Below are positions 51,151 to 60,824 of a DNA stretch of 64,000 nt, in pieces. Location: positions 62,001 through 126,000 of the forward strand of contig JAFACG010000042.1 in assembly GCA_023425645.1 (NCBI GenBank), written 5' to 3'. Made by a program: the position numbers and the translations under genes. This DNA comes from Pseudomonadota bacterium. Lineage in GTDB: Bacteria; Pseudomonadota; Gammaproteobacteria; Burkholderiales; Burkholderiaceae_B. Within the stretch, counting starts at the first letter, position 1; every line of letters starts with the position of its first letter. A model generated the notes under the pieces. The model saw nothing but the letters and a program-made list of their open reading frames with translations. It had not been told where the DNA came from and made no database searches.

Positions 51151-53532
51151 TTATTGTGTCTTTTGCGTGTCCTGATCGATCAGTTCCAGCAGCCGCATGG
51201 GGCTGAGCGGGAACTCGTTGATGCGCACCTGCAGCGGCGCCAGGGCGTGCTCCACGGCCGAGATCACGGCTGCCGCGACGGCGATGGTGGAACATTCGCC
51301 CACGCCCTTGACGCCCAGCGGATTCAGGCGCGTGGGCGACGGACAGAACAGCACCTCGATGTCGGGCACCTCGGGAGCGGTGGGCAGCAGATATTCGGCG
51401 CAGGTCGTGGACAGCGGCTGCCCTTCGGCGTCGTAGGCCATGTGCTCGAACAGGGCGTTGCCCAGGCCGTGCACCACGCCGCCCACGACCTGGCCTTCCA
51501 CGATCATGGGATTGATCAGGTTGCCGCAGTCCTGCACGGCCAGGTAGCGCTTGATCTCGATGGCGCCCGTGGCCGCATCCACCTCCACTTCGCAGGCATG
51601 GGTGGAGCCGGCGTAGGTCTGTTCGTCGCAGTGGAAATGAGCGGTGCACTCCAGGCCGGGATCGGTCTTGACCGGCAGGCTGTAGCCCGGCACGCCCTTG
51701 AGCACCATGGCCAGCCGCGCCAGGCTGACGGTCTCGTCCGTGGCGCTGCTGCTCACGATGCCGTAGGCGATGTCCAGGGACTCCTCGGGCGCCTTGAGCA
51801 CGGCGGCCGCCGCCTGCAGCACTTTGCGGCGCAGCTGGGCGGAGGCCTGTTCCACCGCCGTGCCGGCCATCAGGGCTTGCCGGCTGGCGAAACCGCCCAT
51901 GCCGAAGCCGATGTGGCGCGTGTCCCCGGCATGGATATCCACGCCGCCCGGATCCACGCCGAAGTGCGCGGCGCAGATCTGCGCCAGCGAGGTCTTGATG
52001 CCCTGGCCCATGGCCAGGGCGCCCGTGAAGACGGCGATGCGTCCCGAAGGGAAGATCTTGACGGTGGCTGATTCATAAGGCCCGCGGCCGGTTGGCTTGA
52101 CGGCGTTGGCCAGACCCAGGCCCCGGTACCGGCCCCGCTCCAGGGCGTCCAGGCGACGCTGTTCGAAGCCGGCGCGATCCATCGCGTCCTCGGCCATGGC
52201 CTGCATGCGCGGAAAATCCCCGCTGTCGATGACCAGCGGCACGCCGGCCCGCGACTTCAGGGGCTTGGTGTAGGGGATCTTGCCCGCGGGGATCAGGTTC
52301 AGTTCGCGGCAGCGGATGGCGTCCATGCCGGTGCGCTGCGCCAGCCTGTCCATGAGCCTGTCCATGACGAAGGCGGCCTGCGGATAGCCCGCGCCTCGCA
52401 CGGTGGCCACCGGCACCTTGTTGGTGTAGACCACGTCGGCCGTCAGGCTGAAGGCGGGCACCACATAAGGCCCCGTCATGGACGAGGCGGCGTTGTAGGG
52501 TACGTTGGTGCCCTGCGGCGTGTAGGCGCCATGATCATGGATGAAGCGGCCGCGCAGGCCGCGGATGCGGCCGTCCTTGTCGGCTGCCAGTGACATGGTC
52601 CAGAACTGGTCGCGCTCCTGGATGGAGGTCAGGAAGTTCTCGCGCCTGTCCTCCACCCACTTGACGGGGCGGCGCAGCAGGCGGGCCACGGCCGGGATGA
52701 CGATTTCCTCCGGATAGATCATGAACTTGGCGCCGAAACCCCCGCCCACGTCGGGCGTGATCACCCGCAGCTGATCTTCGCGGTGACCCAGCATCAGGGC
52801 CAGGGTGTAGTGCAGTTCGTGCGCCATCTGGGTGGATGACCAGACGGTCAGCTCGTTGCCGGCGGCGTCCAGGCGGGCCAGCACGCCGCGCCCCTCGATG
52901 GGATGGGCGCAGCCTCGATGCGCTGAAAACGTTTCTTCGATGACGATGTCGGCGCCCTCGAAAGCCTGGTCCACGTCGCCATAGGCCAGCGTGTAGTGCT
53001 GCAGGCCGTTGCTCTCCAGTTCGGTGCGCACCAGCGGGGCGCCGGGCTCGAGCGCGCGGCGCGCATCGGCCACGGCGGGCAGGACCTCGAAATCGATATC
53101 GACCAGCGCGGCGGCGTCTTCGGCCAGATGGCGCGAGCGGGCCACGACCACGGCGATGGCCTCGCCCACGAAGGCCGTTTCGTCGCGCGCCAGCACGAAG
53201 GGAACGGTGTTCTCGGGCAGCACGGCGAAGGCGAAGCCCAGCGGCATGCGCCAGTGGGTCAGCTCGCCCATCAGGTCCTGCGCGGCGAACACGCCGTGCA
53301 CGCCCGGCGCGGCGCGGGCGGCGGACAGGTCGATGGAGCGGATGCGCGCATGCGCATGCGGGCTGCGCACGAAGCAGGCGTGCAGCACGCCGTCCATGGG
53401 CACGTCATCCAGGAACCGGGCCTGGCCGGTCAGCAGCGCCTCGTCCTCCAGTCGCGGGACGGAGCGGCCCATGCCGGGGGCGGCCTGGGCCAGAACGGAT
53501 TGCTCCAGCTCGCGCGTGTCATTCATGTGCAT
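51151..53532 (-). CDS. Molybdenum hydroxylase large subunit (CoxL/XDH-like)
   Basis: This subunit carries the molybdopterin cofactor and hydroxylates a carbon of the substrate. The 793-residue protein begins with RSVPRLEDEALLTGQARFLDD and has the cofactor-binding GGGFGAK. The catalytic glutamate Glu746 is in GVGE near the C-terminus. The loop that in true CO dehydrogenase carries the active-site cysteine reads TVRGAGYPQA here, so it is not a CO dehydrogenase. The substrate is probably an aromatic or heterocyclic acid, judged from the neighbours. It overlaps the small-subunit gene by 14 bases. Confidence 0.93.
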   Translation of the reverse strand: MHMNDTRELEQSVLAQAAPGMGRSVPRLEDEALLTGQARFLDDVPMDGVLHACFVRSPHAHARIRSIDLSAARAAPGVHGVFAAQDLMGELTHWRMPLGFAFAVLPENTVPFVLARDETAFVGEAIAVVVARSRHLAEDAAALVDIDFEVLPAVADARRALEPGAPLVRTELESNGLQHYTLAYGDVDQAFEGADIVIEETFSAHRGCAHPIEGRGVLARLDAAGNELTVWSSTQMAHELHYTLALMLGHREDQLRVITPDVGGGFGAKFMIYPEEIVIPAVARLLRRPVKWVEDRRENFLTSIQERDQFWTMSLAADKDGRIRGLRGRFIHDHGAYTPQGTNVPYNAASSMTGPYVVPAFSLTADVVYTNKVPVATVRGAGYPQAAFVMDRLMDRLAQRTGMDAIRCRELNLIPAGKIPYTKPLKSRAGVPLVIDSGDFPRMQAMAEDAMDRAGFEQRRLDALERGRYRGLGLANAVKPTGRGPYESATVKIFPSGRIAVFTGALAMGQGIKTSLAQICAAHFGVDPGGVDIHAGDTRHIGFGMGGFASRQALMAGTAVEQASAQLRRKVLQAAAAVLKAPEESLDIAYGIVSSSATDETVSLARLAMVLKGVPGYSLPVKTDPGLECTAHFHCDEQTYAGSTHACEVEVDAATGAIEIKRYLAVQDCGNLINPMIVEGQVVGGVVHGLGNALFEHMAYDAEGQPLSTTCAEYLLPTAPEVPDIEVLFCPSPTRLNPLGVKGVGECSTIAVAAAVISAVEHALAPLQVRINEFPLSPMRLLELIDQDTQKTQ

Positions 53533-54028
53533 GGCTGGCCCTCATGAGCGCGGCGGCTTTCTGCACGGCTCGCACGATGTTCTGATAGCCGGTGCAGCGG
53601 CACAGGTGGCCGGACAGCACGTCGCGGATCTGTTCTTCATTGGGATCGGCGTTGTTCTCCAGCAGCTCCACCACGGACATCAGCACGCCGGGCGTGCAGA
53701 AGCCGCATTGCAGGGCGTGCAGTTCGCGGAACGCTTCCTGCACGGGATGCCAGCGGCCTTGTTCGTCGGCCAGGCCTTCGATGGTGCGGATGCGCTTGCC
53801 CTGGGCCTGGACGGCCAGCATCAGGCAGCTGCGCGCGGAGTGGCCGTCGATCTGGACGGTGCAGGCGCCGCACACGCCGTGCTCGCAGCCCACGTGCGTG
53901 CCGGTCAGGCCCAGCTCGTGGCGCAGGAAGTCGGCCAGGTTGACGCGCGGTTCGGCGCATGCGCTCAGGTTGCGGCCGTTGACGCACAGCGTGATGGGGC
54001 GGCTGGCCGAAGGGGATGGGTCACTCAT
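53519..54028 (-). CDS. Molybdenum hydroxylase small subunit, two 2Fe-2S clusters
   Basis: The subunit passes electrons between the molybdenum centre and FAD. The 169-residue protein has a plant-type ferredoxin domain with Cys48, Cys53, Cys56 and Cys68 ([10 protein letters not shown]). A helical domain carries Cys108, Cys111, Cys143 and Cys145 (CGFCTPG, LCRCTGY). The start [10 protein letters not shown] at 54028 overlaps the FAD-subunit stop by eight bases, so all three subunits are translationally coupled. Confidence 0.95.
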   Translation of the reverse strand: MSDPSPSASRPITLCVNGRNLSACAEPRVNLADFLRHELGLTGTHVGCEHGVCGACTVQIDGHSARSCLMLAVQAQGKRIRTIEGLADEQGRWHPVQEAFRELHALQCGFCTPGVLMSVVELLENNADPNEEQIRDVLSGHLCRCTGYQNIVRAVQKAAALMRASHAHE

Positions 54029-54893
54029 GCCGTTTTCCTGTACGGGAGAGCGCGAGCCGCAGGGCGCGCGCCGTGTATTCTTTGGCCAGTCGCTGGCGGT
54101 ACCAGCCCTGGACATAACTGTCGCTGGATGCTTCCACCTGGCCGCACAGGTCGGCGGCGCGGGCGACGTCCTCGGGGCCGGCGGGCGTGCCCAGCAAGGC
54201 GGCTTCCGCCTGGCTCATGCGCAGCGGAAAAGCGCCCACTCCGCCCAGCGTGATGCTGGCGCGGCTGACCAGGCCGTCCTCGTCCAGCAGCAGCAGGACG
54301 GCGCAGGATACGATCGCGAAGTCGCCGTGGCGGCGGGAAAATTCCAGAAAGGCCCAGCCGTGGCTGGCGGGCCAGGGCTGGACCTGCACGCGGGTCAGCA
54401 ACTCGTCGGCCTGCATGCTGGGGGTCATGTAGGCCGCCGGAAACTCGGCCATTGGAATGGCTCGTTCCCCGCGCACACTGGAAACGGTCAGCACGGCGTC
54501 CATGGCCATGCAGACAGTGGGTATTTCGGCCGAAGGATCCAGCTGGCAAAGACTGCCGCCCACTGTGCCCCGATTGCGGGTCTGCCTGTGTCCGACGTTC
54601 AGGACGGCCTCCTTCCAGAGCGGCAGCCGCGCGGCCACCAGCCCGGAGAATTCCACCTCGCGCTGGCGGGTCATGGCGCCTATGCCTATGCCGCCCTCGT
54701 CCTCGCGGATGTAGGCCAGCTCGGGCAGCTGGTTGATGTCCACCAGCGTGTCCGGGAAGGCGAAGCGCATGTTCAGCATGGCCAGCAGGGACTGGCCGCC
54801 GGCCAGCACGCGGGCGTTGTCCTGGGTGGACAAGAGCTCCAGCGCCTGGGCCAGCGTGGCGGGGGCGTGGTAATTGAAAACAGGAGCCTTCAT
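54021..54893 (-). CDS. Molybdenum hydroxylase FAD-binding (medium) subunit
   Basis: This subunit holds FAD and hands electrons to an acceptor. The 290-residue protein has the CoxM-type FAD motifs AGGQSLLAMLNMR (about residues 31-43) and TVGGSLCQLDPSAEIP (about 109-124). The C-terminal domain covers about 175-285. It lies 12 bases after the decarboxylase-like gene, in the order medium-small-large. Confidence 0.94.
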   Translation of the reverse strand: MKAPVFNYHAPATLAQALELLSTQDNARVLAGGQSLLAMLNMRFAFPDTLVDINQLPELAYIREDEGGIGIGAMTRQREVEFSGLVAARLPLWKEAVLNVGHRQTRNRGTVGGSLCQLDPSAEIPTVCMAMDAVLTVSSVRGERAIPMAEFPAAYMTPSMQADELLTRVQVQPWPASHGWAFLEFSRRHGDFAIVSCAVLLLLDEDGLVSRASITLGGVGAFPLRMSQAEAALLGTPAGPEDVARAADLCGQVEASSDSYVQGWYRQRLAKEYTARALRLALSRTGKRHE

Positions 54894-54905
54894 GCCGGCA
54901 TCGCC

Positions 54906-55898
54906 TCAGATCTTGGAAAGGTCCAGCGAGGAGGCCGCGAACAGTTCCTCGGGCCTGACCAGGCGTTGCGACATGCCCTGGTCGTGGTGGTACTGGGCGA
55001 ACGTCTCTATGGTGTGGCGATTGGCTTGCAGCCCGTACGGCCAGTAGTCCTCGCCCATCAGGGCCTTGGCTTCGTTGTGGTGGTGCACCATCCAGGGCAG
55101 GGTCACGGCCAGGTGGCACAGCTCGTTCAGTTCGTGCACGGCCAGTTCCTTGGCCTTCAGGAAGGCCTTGTAGACGCTCACCGGCAGCCAGGGGTTCTCC
55201 TGCACCAGGGACTTGCGTATGCCCACCATGTGCATGATGGGGAAGATGCCGGTGCGGCGGAAATAGTCCTTTTCCACTTCCAGGTATTCATCCCCGAACA
55301 GGCGGCCCACGTTGGGCGCGCCGCGCAGAAAGCATGAGGGCGCGCGCGCGCCGATGTAGCCGTCGATCTCGCCTTTCTCGAGCATGTCCGACAGGGTGCG
55401 GTCGTCGGGGATCTGCTCCAGGCTGATGTCGGCCGGCAGATCGATGGGCGCGCGCTCGCCCCGGCCCGGCTCCTCGATGCCGCCCCGCACCCATTTGATC
55501 TGGCTGGGGCGGATGCCGAACTCATCCTGCAGGATGCCGCGGATCCAGACGTTGGCGGTGATCTGGTATTCGGGCACGCCGATGATCTTGCCTTTCAGGT
55601 CCTCGGGCTTGCGGATGCGGTCGGTGCGCACGTAGATGCCGGAATGGCGGAACACGCGCGACAGGAAGGCCGGAATGCCGACGTACTGATTGTCGCCGCG
55701 CGCCGTGGTCATCATGTGGCTGCTCATGGAGATTTCCGTGACATCGAATTCCTCATAGCGGAATGCACGATGAAACGCTTCCTCCGGTTCCAGCGACACG
55801 ACATTGACATCGCAGCCTTCAATGCCGACGCGCCCGTCCTTCAAGGCCAGGGTGCGGTCGTAATTGCCAATCGATACGCTCAGCTTCAGTTTGCTCAT
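54906..55898 (-). CDS. 4,5-dihydroxyphthalate decarboxylase-like / substrate-binding-like protein
   Basis: This 330-residue protein without a signal peptide has the periplasmic-binding-protein fold. It resembles 4,5-dihydroxyphthalate decarboxylase (Pht5) family proteins (LSVSIGNYDRTLALKDGRV at the start, MTTARGDNQYVGIPAFLSR, GVPEYQITANVWIRGIL). Many family members are of unknown activity, and some act as solute-binding proteins. Here it is cytosolic by sequence and lies between a Bug receptor and the hydroxylase genes, so it may decarboxylate or bind the aromatic substrate. Confidence 0.8.
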   Translation of the reverse strand: MSKLKLSVSIGNYDRTLALKDGRVGIEGCDVNVVSLEPEEAFHRAFRYEEFDVTEISMSSHMMTTARGDNQYVGIPAFLSRVFRHSGIYVRTDRIRKPEDLKGKIIGVPEYQITANVWIRGILQDEFGIRPSQIKWVRGGIEEPGRGERAPIDLPADISLEQIPDDRTLSDMLEKGEIDGYIGARAPSCFLRGAPNVGRLFGDEYLEVEKDYFRRTGIFPIMHMVGIRKSLVQENPWLPVSVYKAFLKAKELAVHELNELCHLAVTLPWMVHHHNEAKALMGEDYWPYGLQANRHTIETFAQYHHDQGMSQRLVRPEELFAASSLDLSKI

Positions 55899-55907
55899 GG
55901 TGGGTCC

Positions 55908-56891
55908 TTAGTTGATTTTCAGTCCAATCTTCTGCGCCAGTTCCCGGAATCGGTCGATGTCGGCATTGATCATCGTCTGGAACTGCGCCGGTCCGTCGTG
56001 GGCGACCGTGTAGCCCAGGCTGGCCAGCTTGGCTTTCACGTCGTCGCGCGCAATGATTTTTTCCACGGCCTCGTGCAGTTTCTGCACCACGGGCTCGGGC
56101 GTGCCGGCGGGAGCGAGCAGGCCGTGCCACTGGTTCAATTCGTAGCCGGGGTAGCCCAATTCGGCCACGGAGGGCACGTCGGGCATCAGCGGGTTGCGCT
56201 GCGCCGAGGTCACGGCCAGGGCGCGCACCTTGCCGCTCTCGATGAAGGGCAGGGTGCTGGAGGCGGTGACGAAAGCCGCCCCGACCTGGTCGCCCATCAC
56301 GTCATTGAGGGCGCCGCCGCAGCCCTTGTAGGGAATGTGGGCCATTTCCACGCCTGCCGCCTCGTTGAGCATCTCGCCGGCCAGGTGCTGCGGAGTGCCG
56401 TTGCCGCAGGAACCGAAGAACACGTCGCCGGGCTTGGCCTTGGCGGTGGCTATCATGTCCTTGAGCGTCTTGTAGGGCGAGTTGGCCGGCACGATGATGA
56501 CCGAGGGCACGAAGGCGAAGTTCGAGACCGCGGTGAAGTCCTTCTTGGGGTCGAAGGGCAGCTTGTCGAACACCGCCGGATTCACCGCGAAGGAGCTGTT
56601 GACCATCAGCAGCGATTGGCCGTCGGCCGGGCGCTGGGCCACCAGACGCGCGCCGATGTTGCCGCTGGCCCCCGGACGATTGTCCACGATGGCGGGCTGG
56701 CCCAGCTGCTCATTGAAGTAATTGCCGATCAGACGCGCCAGCAGATCGGTGCCCCCGCCCGGCGGGAAGGTGACGATGATTTCGATGGGTTTGTCGGGGA
56801 AGGTGTTGGCGCTGGCTGCCACGGGGTTCAGCAGTGAACAGCCCAGCAGCAGGCCGGCCAGGGCCAGCAGACGCGGTTGGCGTTTGAACAT
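55908..56891 (-). CDS. Bug/TctC family periplasmic solute-binding protein
   Basis: This 327-residue receptor has a signal peptide (about 1-27, AASAN), then FPDKPIEIIVTFPPGGGTDLLAR and the DNRPGASGNIGARL and GGALNDVMGDQ motifs. It is the first gene of the molybdenum hydroxylase operon, ten bases before the decarboxylase-like gene. It probably brings in or senses the carboxylate that this operon degrades. No tctAB genes are present. Confidence 0.93.
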   Translation of the reverse strand: MFKRQPRLLALAGLLLGCSLLNPVAASANTFPDKPIEIIVTFPPGGGTDLLARLIGNYFNEQLGQPAIVDNRPGASGNIGARLVAQRPADGQSLLMVNSSFAVNPAVFDKLPFDPKKDFTAVSNFAFVPSVIIVPANSPYKTLKDMIATAKAKPGDVFFGSCGNGTPQHLAGEMLNEAAGVEMAHIPYKGCGGALNDVMGDQVGAAFVTASSTLPFIESGKVRALAVTSAQRNPLMPDVPSVAELGYPGYELNQWHGLLAPAGTPEPVVQKLHEAVEKIIARDDVKAKLASLGYTVAHDGPAQFQTMINADIDRFRELAQKIGLKIN

Positions 56892-57140
56892 GGTGTCTCC
56901 TCGGTGTTCGAGTTCTGTGGTTGGTTTTTTTGCCTATTTAGTCAGTGTACTGACATAAATATTATTCACACATATTAAGCAACATCCTACTAGGGAAAAC
57001 GAGAAAAGTCAGTCTGTTTATGGTTATAGTTTTTTGAGCTTTTCTTATCTGAAATATTTTTTGTGATTTAAATTCACATAAAAGGTTGCGCTTTCCTATG
57101 AAGGCAGGCGAGGCATAGGCAGGCGGCGTGCTGTCTCGCG
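56892..57140. promoter_or_regulatory. AT-rich promoter region of the hydroxylase operon
   Basis: The stretch is strongly AT-rich compared with the rest of the window. It contains a GTCAGT-GT-ACTGAC inverted repeat (56941-56954), a likely operator about 50 bases before the Bug gene. No regulator gene is next to it. No ORF of note lies here. Confidence 0.45.
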
Positions 57141-57174
57141 GGGCGTTTGAAAATCGAACGCCCCTGGCGCAGGC

Positions 57175-57203
57175 AAAAAAAACCCGCCGGTCGCGGCGGG
57201 TTT
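57175..57203 (-). terminator. Rho-independent terminator of the DUF457 gene
   Basis: On the minus strand AAACCCGCC and GGCGGGTTT pair around a six-base loop and run into eight T. A second hairpin (57141-57163, GGGCGTT/AACGCCC) lies just behind it. Confidence 0.9.
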
Positions 57204-57215
57204 GCTTGCGGGCGC

Positions 57216-58301
57216 TCAGGGCGCAGGGCGCGGTATGGGCACCCCTTCGGTAATGCGCCGGGCCCAGTTCTCCAGCGGCAGCGCGGGGACGGGGTCCCAG
57301 ATGCGGCGTATCGCGGGCTCAAGCTCGCTCATGTCGCGTCCGCTGATCCAACGGTAGGGGATCACAGGCAGCCAGGTGTCTTCCAGGGCGCGCTCGGCCA
57401 CCACGAAACGGAACGAATATTGTCCCGGCCCGATGCCCATGCGTATGTCGCTGACCACCATCAGGTCGTCGACCAGGTCATAGCGCAGCCAGTCGCCGGA
57501 GAACCAGCGCAACTGGTCCAGTTGCGGCGCGACCGGCAGCACTTCGGTGTACTGGCTGTTGACGGGCAGGCAGAGGGATTCGTAGCGGTGGCCTGCCGGC
57601 GCGCGCCAGCGGTCCAGCAGGCCGACGATCACTTCGCACTCCCTGTCGTGGTCGTCGCGGGCCACCACGCGCCAGAGCAGGATGTTCAGCGGCTGGGCGG
57701 CGGAATAGATACGCTGGATGCGGACCTGGTCCTGGCGCAGCTGCGTCGCGGCCAGGTGTTCGGCCCAGAACTTGGCGCCCACCGAGGCCGTCAGGTACAG
57801 GCTGCTGAGCAGCAGCGCCCAATTGCAGGCCCGCACGGTGGTGGCGTTCGCGCCGCGCGCAAAGCCCGTCAGGGTCGCCAGCAGCAGGGGCAGGGTGTAG
57901 AGCGGGTCGATGATGAAGATGCTGGACCAGGTGGCCGGCGTGGGACGCAGCGGCCATAGCAGCTGCGTGCCGTAGCTGGTGAAGGCGTCCAGCAGGGGGT
58001 GGGTGATCAGGGTCAGCCAGACGGCCAGGCCCAGGCGTGCCGCCGAGGCGCGCGCATCGGGCCGCAGCAGCTTCCAGAGCAGGGCGGCCAGCAGGGCCAG
58101 CGCGCTGAGCACGAACAGGGAATGGGAAAAGCCGCGGTGGCTGACCATGGCGGTGATGGGATCCGGATACTGGATGAAAACATCCAGGTCCGGCAGTGTG
58201 GCCAGCACGGCTCCGGCCAGCAGCGCCTTGCGGCCGTACTGGCGGCCCAGCAAGGAGCCGCAGATGCTGGCGCCCAGTACGGCTTGTGTTACGGAATCCA
58301 T
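57216..58301 (-). CDS. DUF457/YdjM-type membrane-bound metal-dependent hydrolase
   Basis: This 361-residue inner-membrane protein starts MDSVTQAVLGASICGSLLG and has the conserved metal-ligand-like motifs LPDLD (about residue 36), HRGFSHS (about 55) and THPLLDAFTSYGTQLLWP (about 100-117). About five hydrophobic segments precede a soluble C-terminal part. Family members are annotated as metal-dependent hydrolases; the substrate is unknown. It diverges from trhO. Confidence 0.9.
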   Translation of the reverse strand: MDSVTQAVLGASICGSLLGRQYGRKALLAGAVLATLPDLDVFIQYPDPITAMVSHRGFSHSLFVLSALALLAALLWKLLRPDARASAARLGLAVWLTLITHPLLDAFTSYGTQLLWPLRPTPATWSSIFIIDPLYTLPLLLATLTGFARGANATTVRACNWALLLSSLYLTASVGAKFWAEHLAATQLRQDQVRIQRIYSAAQPLNILLWRVVARDDHDRECEVIVGLLDRWRAPAGHRYESLCLPVNSQYTEVLPVAPQLDQLRWFSGDWLRYDLVDDLMVVSDIRMGIGPGQYSFRFVVAERALEDTWLPVIPYRWISGRDMSELEPAIRRIWDPVPALPLENWARRITEGVPIPRPAP

Positions 58302-58518
58302 AAACCTCGCACGATAAAAAAACAGCGCCCGTCCCTCAAGATGCGGCGCGCCGGCTTTGGCGTTATCATTTTAAAATCGAACCCAGGCTCTAGTATCGCC
58401 TTTTTTGACAGGCGTCAAAGGCGCCAGATCGTCTTTGGCTTATAGTTTTCGCCTGCCTGTGCCGGCCCCGGCGCCGTTCCGGCGCGCCGCCGCCTCTTCC
58501 AGAGAACCCGTTTTTGCT

Positions 58519-59526
58519 ATGTCTACCTATCTGATCGCGGCTTTGTACAAGTTCGTGGAGCTGCCCGATTTCGCTCAATTGCGCGACCCTCTGTTCGAAT
58601 TCTGCGAGCAGCACGATATCAAGGGAACCTTGCTGCTGGCGCGTGAAGGCATCAACGGCACCATCGCCGGCCCGGAGGCGGGCATACGCGCCGTGCTGGC
58701 CTATCTGAATTCGGATCCGCGCATCGCCGGCCTGGTGCACAAGGAGTCCTGGGCGGACAAGGCGCCGTTCTATCGACTCAAGGTCAAGCTCAAGAAAGAG
58801 ATCGTCACGCTGGGCGTGCCCGATCTCAAGACCGCGGAAATGGTGGGCGAGTACGTCAAGCCCGAGGACTGGAACGCCTTGATCAGCGATCCTGACGTGG
58901 TGGTGGTGGACACCCGCAACGATTACGAAGTGGGCATAGGCACGTTCAGCCGCGCCATCAACCCCAAGACGCAAAGCTTCACCGAATTTCCCCAGTGGGT
59001 GGCCGAGCAGTCCAAGGAGGGCGGCGTGCTGCACGGCAAGCCGCGCGTGGCCATGTTCTGCACGGGCGGCATACGCTGCGAAAAATCCACCGCCTTCATG
59101 CGTTCCCAGGGCTTCGATCAGGTCTATCACCTGCAGGGCGGCATACTCAAGTACCTGGAGGACATTCCCGAGCAGGACAGCCTGTGGGAAGGGGACTGTT
59201 TCGTCTTTGACGAGCGCGTCTCCGTGCGTCACGGGCTGGAGCCGGGCGACTATGACTTCTGCCGCGCCTGCCGCATGCCCATCGGTGATGCCGAGAAGGC
59301 CTCGCCCCAGTTCGAGGAAGGCGTGACCTGCCCCTACTGCCACGGCATGCACACTCCCGAGCAGGAAGAACGCTTTCGCGAACGCCAGAAACAGGTGGTC
59401 CTGGCGCGCGAGCGCGAAGAGCGTCATATCGGCGTGAGCATGGACGAGCTGCAGGAGCGCCGCGAGGCCGCGCGGCGCAAGGCCGAAGAGCAGCGCCGAC
59501 TGGTCCAGCAGGCCAAGGACGCCTAG
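58519..59526 (+). CDS. trhO: tRNA uridine(34) hydroxylase TrhO (YceA), rhodanese fold
   Basis: TrhO makes 5-hydroxyuridine at position 34 of tRNAs that read NNU/NNA-type codons. The 335-residue protein has an N-terminal acylphosphatase-like domain (about 1-100) and a rhodanese domain with the active-site Cys181 in [12 protein letters not shown] cysteine-rich segment (CRACRMP, CPYCHG) and a charged helical tail follow. I chose the ATG at 58519; the frame is open upstream without homology. Confidence 0.93.
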   Translation: MSTYLIAALYKFVELPDFAQLRDPLFEFCEQHDIKGTLLLAREGINGTIAGPEAGIRAVLAYLNSDPRIAGLVHKESWADKAPFYRLKVKLKKEIVTLGVPDLKTAEMVGEYVKPEDWNALISDPDVVVVDTRNDYEVGIGTFSRAINPKTQSFTEFPQWVAEQSKEGGVLHGKPRVAMFCTGGIRCEKSTAFMRSQGFDQVYHLQGGILKYLEDIPEQDSLWEGDCFVFDERVSVRHGLEPGDYDFCRACRMPIGDAEKASPQFEEGVTCPYCHGMHTPEQEERFRERQKQVVLAREREERHIGVSMDELQERREAARRKAEEQRRLVQQAKDA

Positions 59527-59674
59527 CCGGGCATCGCGGGCTGTGGTACATCTAGTGAAGCGCTGAGCGCATCCATGCGGCGCCCCTTGCCGGGCGCATC
59601 CGGCATGGGGTTGCGTCCGGCGCTTCCCTGTTTTTGTGCCGCTGCTCGCAGGCGGCTTCTCGCTGGTGCCGCAT

Positions 59675-60361
59675 ATGTCCTTGTCCGATCTGCCCGTCCT
59701 GTATTCCTTCCGCCGCTGCCCCTATGCCATGCGGGCGCGCCTGGCCATTGCCGCCAGCGGCACGGTCTGCCAACTGCGTGAAGTCGTGTTGCGCGATAAG
59801 CCCGAGGCCCTGCTTCAGGCTTCGCCCAAGGGCACCGTGCCGGTCGTGGTCACGGTCGACGGCGAGGTCATCGACGAGAGTTTGGACATCATGCGCTGGG
59901 CCCTGGCCCGCAATGATCCCGGGCGCTGGCTGCAGCCCGAGCGAGGCGAGGTCAGCGAGATGCTGGAGCTGATCGGACGCAACGACAGCGACTTCAAGCA
60001 TGACCTGGATTGCTACAAGTATCCCGACCGCCATCAGCATTGCGAGGATTTCACCGACGCGGCCGACTATGCCGCCCGGCATCGCGCCCAGGCGGCCCGG
60101 TGGCTGCAGGAGCTCGATGCGCGCATTGCCGCCCAGGGCTACTTGATGGGTTCGCGGCCATGCCTGGCCGACATGGCCGTCGCGCCTTTCGTGCGCCAGT
60201 TCGCCCAGGTGGACCGCGACTGGTTTGACGCCCAGCCCTGGCCGGCCCTGTCCAGATGGCTGGCCGATTGGCTGGCCTCCCCTCTGCTGGCCAGCATCAT
60301 GCACAAATACCCCGCCTGGACGCCGGAGGCAGAGCCGGTGCGCTTTCCGCCTCAACAGTGA
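59675..60361 (+). CDS. Glutathione S-transferase family protein
   Basis: This 228-residue protein has a thioredoxin-fold N-terminus with SFRRCPYAMRARLAI (Cys near residue 15) and the glutathione-loop segment KGTVPVV with DESLDIMRWAL. An all-helical C-terminal domain (about 90-220) follows. It resembles the YfcF/YibF-like group rather than a classical detoxifying GST. The start may be ATG 59675 or a GTG at 59636. It has no visible terminator; two palindromic repeats follow. Confidence 0.85.
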   Translation: MSLSDLPVLYSFRRCPYAMRARLAIAASGTVCQLREVVLRDKPEALLQASPKGTVPVVVTVDGEVIDESLDIMRWALARNDPGRWLQPERGEVSEMLELIGRNDSDFKHDLDCYKYPDRHQHCEDFTDAADYAARHRAQAARWLQELDARIAAQGYLMGSRPCLADMAVAPFVRQFAQVDRDWFDAQPWPALSRWLADWLASPLLASIMHKYPAWTPEAEPVRFPPQQ

Positions 60362-60449
60362 GGGCGCGGTGTCGCGTCGGCTTTGTCGTGGCGCCATTTA
60401 GAGCGCCTCATCGATCTGTGGGGGGCATTGCAGCATCGTCAGGGCCTTC

Positions 60450-60734
60450 TTGGGCCAAGCCGGGGAAAGTCTCGGTTTTCTTGAGAGGGGCCATGCGGGC
60501 CGGCTTGGCTGGGGCCTTCGCCCGCGCTGCGCACGGGTGCCCTTGTCAGCACGCCGGGGCGGGCGGGTCGTGAACTCGGAACGCGATTCGTCCCCCGGAC
60601 GAACCGCAAGCGTGTTCCTCGAACAGCACGCCCCTTGCCTCCCGCCCCAACGTGCTGACAAGGCGAAGGCCCTGACTCGCCCGCCGGCCCGCATGGCCCC
60701 CCTCAAGAAAACAGCATCGCTTTACTTGGCCCAA
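60450..60734. repeat. Long imperfect palindromic repeat, copy 1
   Basis: Outer arms TTGGGCCAAG (60450-60459) and CTTGGCCCAA (60725-60734), middle arms around GGCCATGCGGGCCGG, and inner arms CCTTGTCAGCACG (60541-60553)/CGTGCTGACAAGG (60651-60663) make one large hairpin-capable unit. The centre is a TTCGTCC-ccc-GGACGAA stem (60587-60603). Half of it is similar to 60825-61106 in reverse orientation. Confidence 0.85.
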
Positions 60735-60824
60735 ACGGCGCTGTGTCAGCATCACCCAGGTATCGAGCGCGGTGATCCAAGGCGATGATGCGGCAGGTCT
60801 TGCTTGCCGGCGCACTCTCATCGG

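Noticed and set aside
51151..54893. Carbon monoxide dehydrogenase (coxMSL)
   Set aside because: Gene order and CoxG fit, but the active-site cysteine loop of CoxL is missing in the large subunit.
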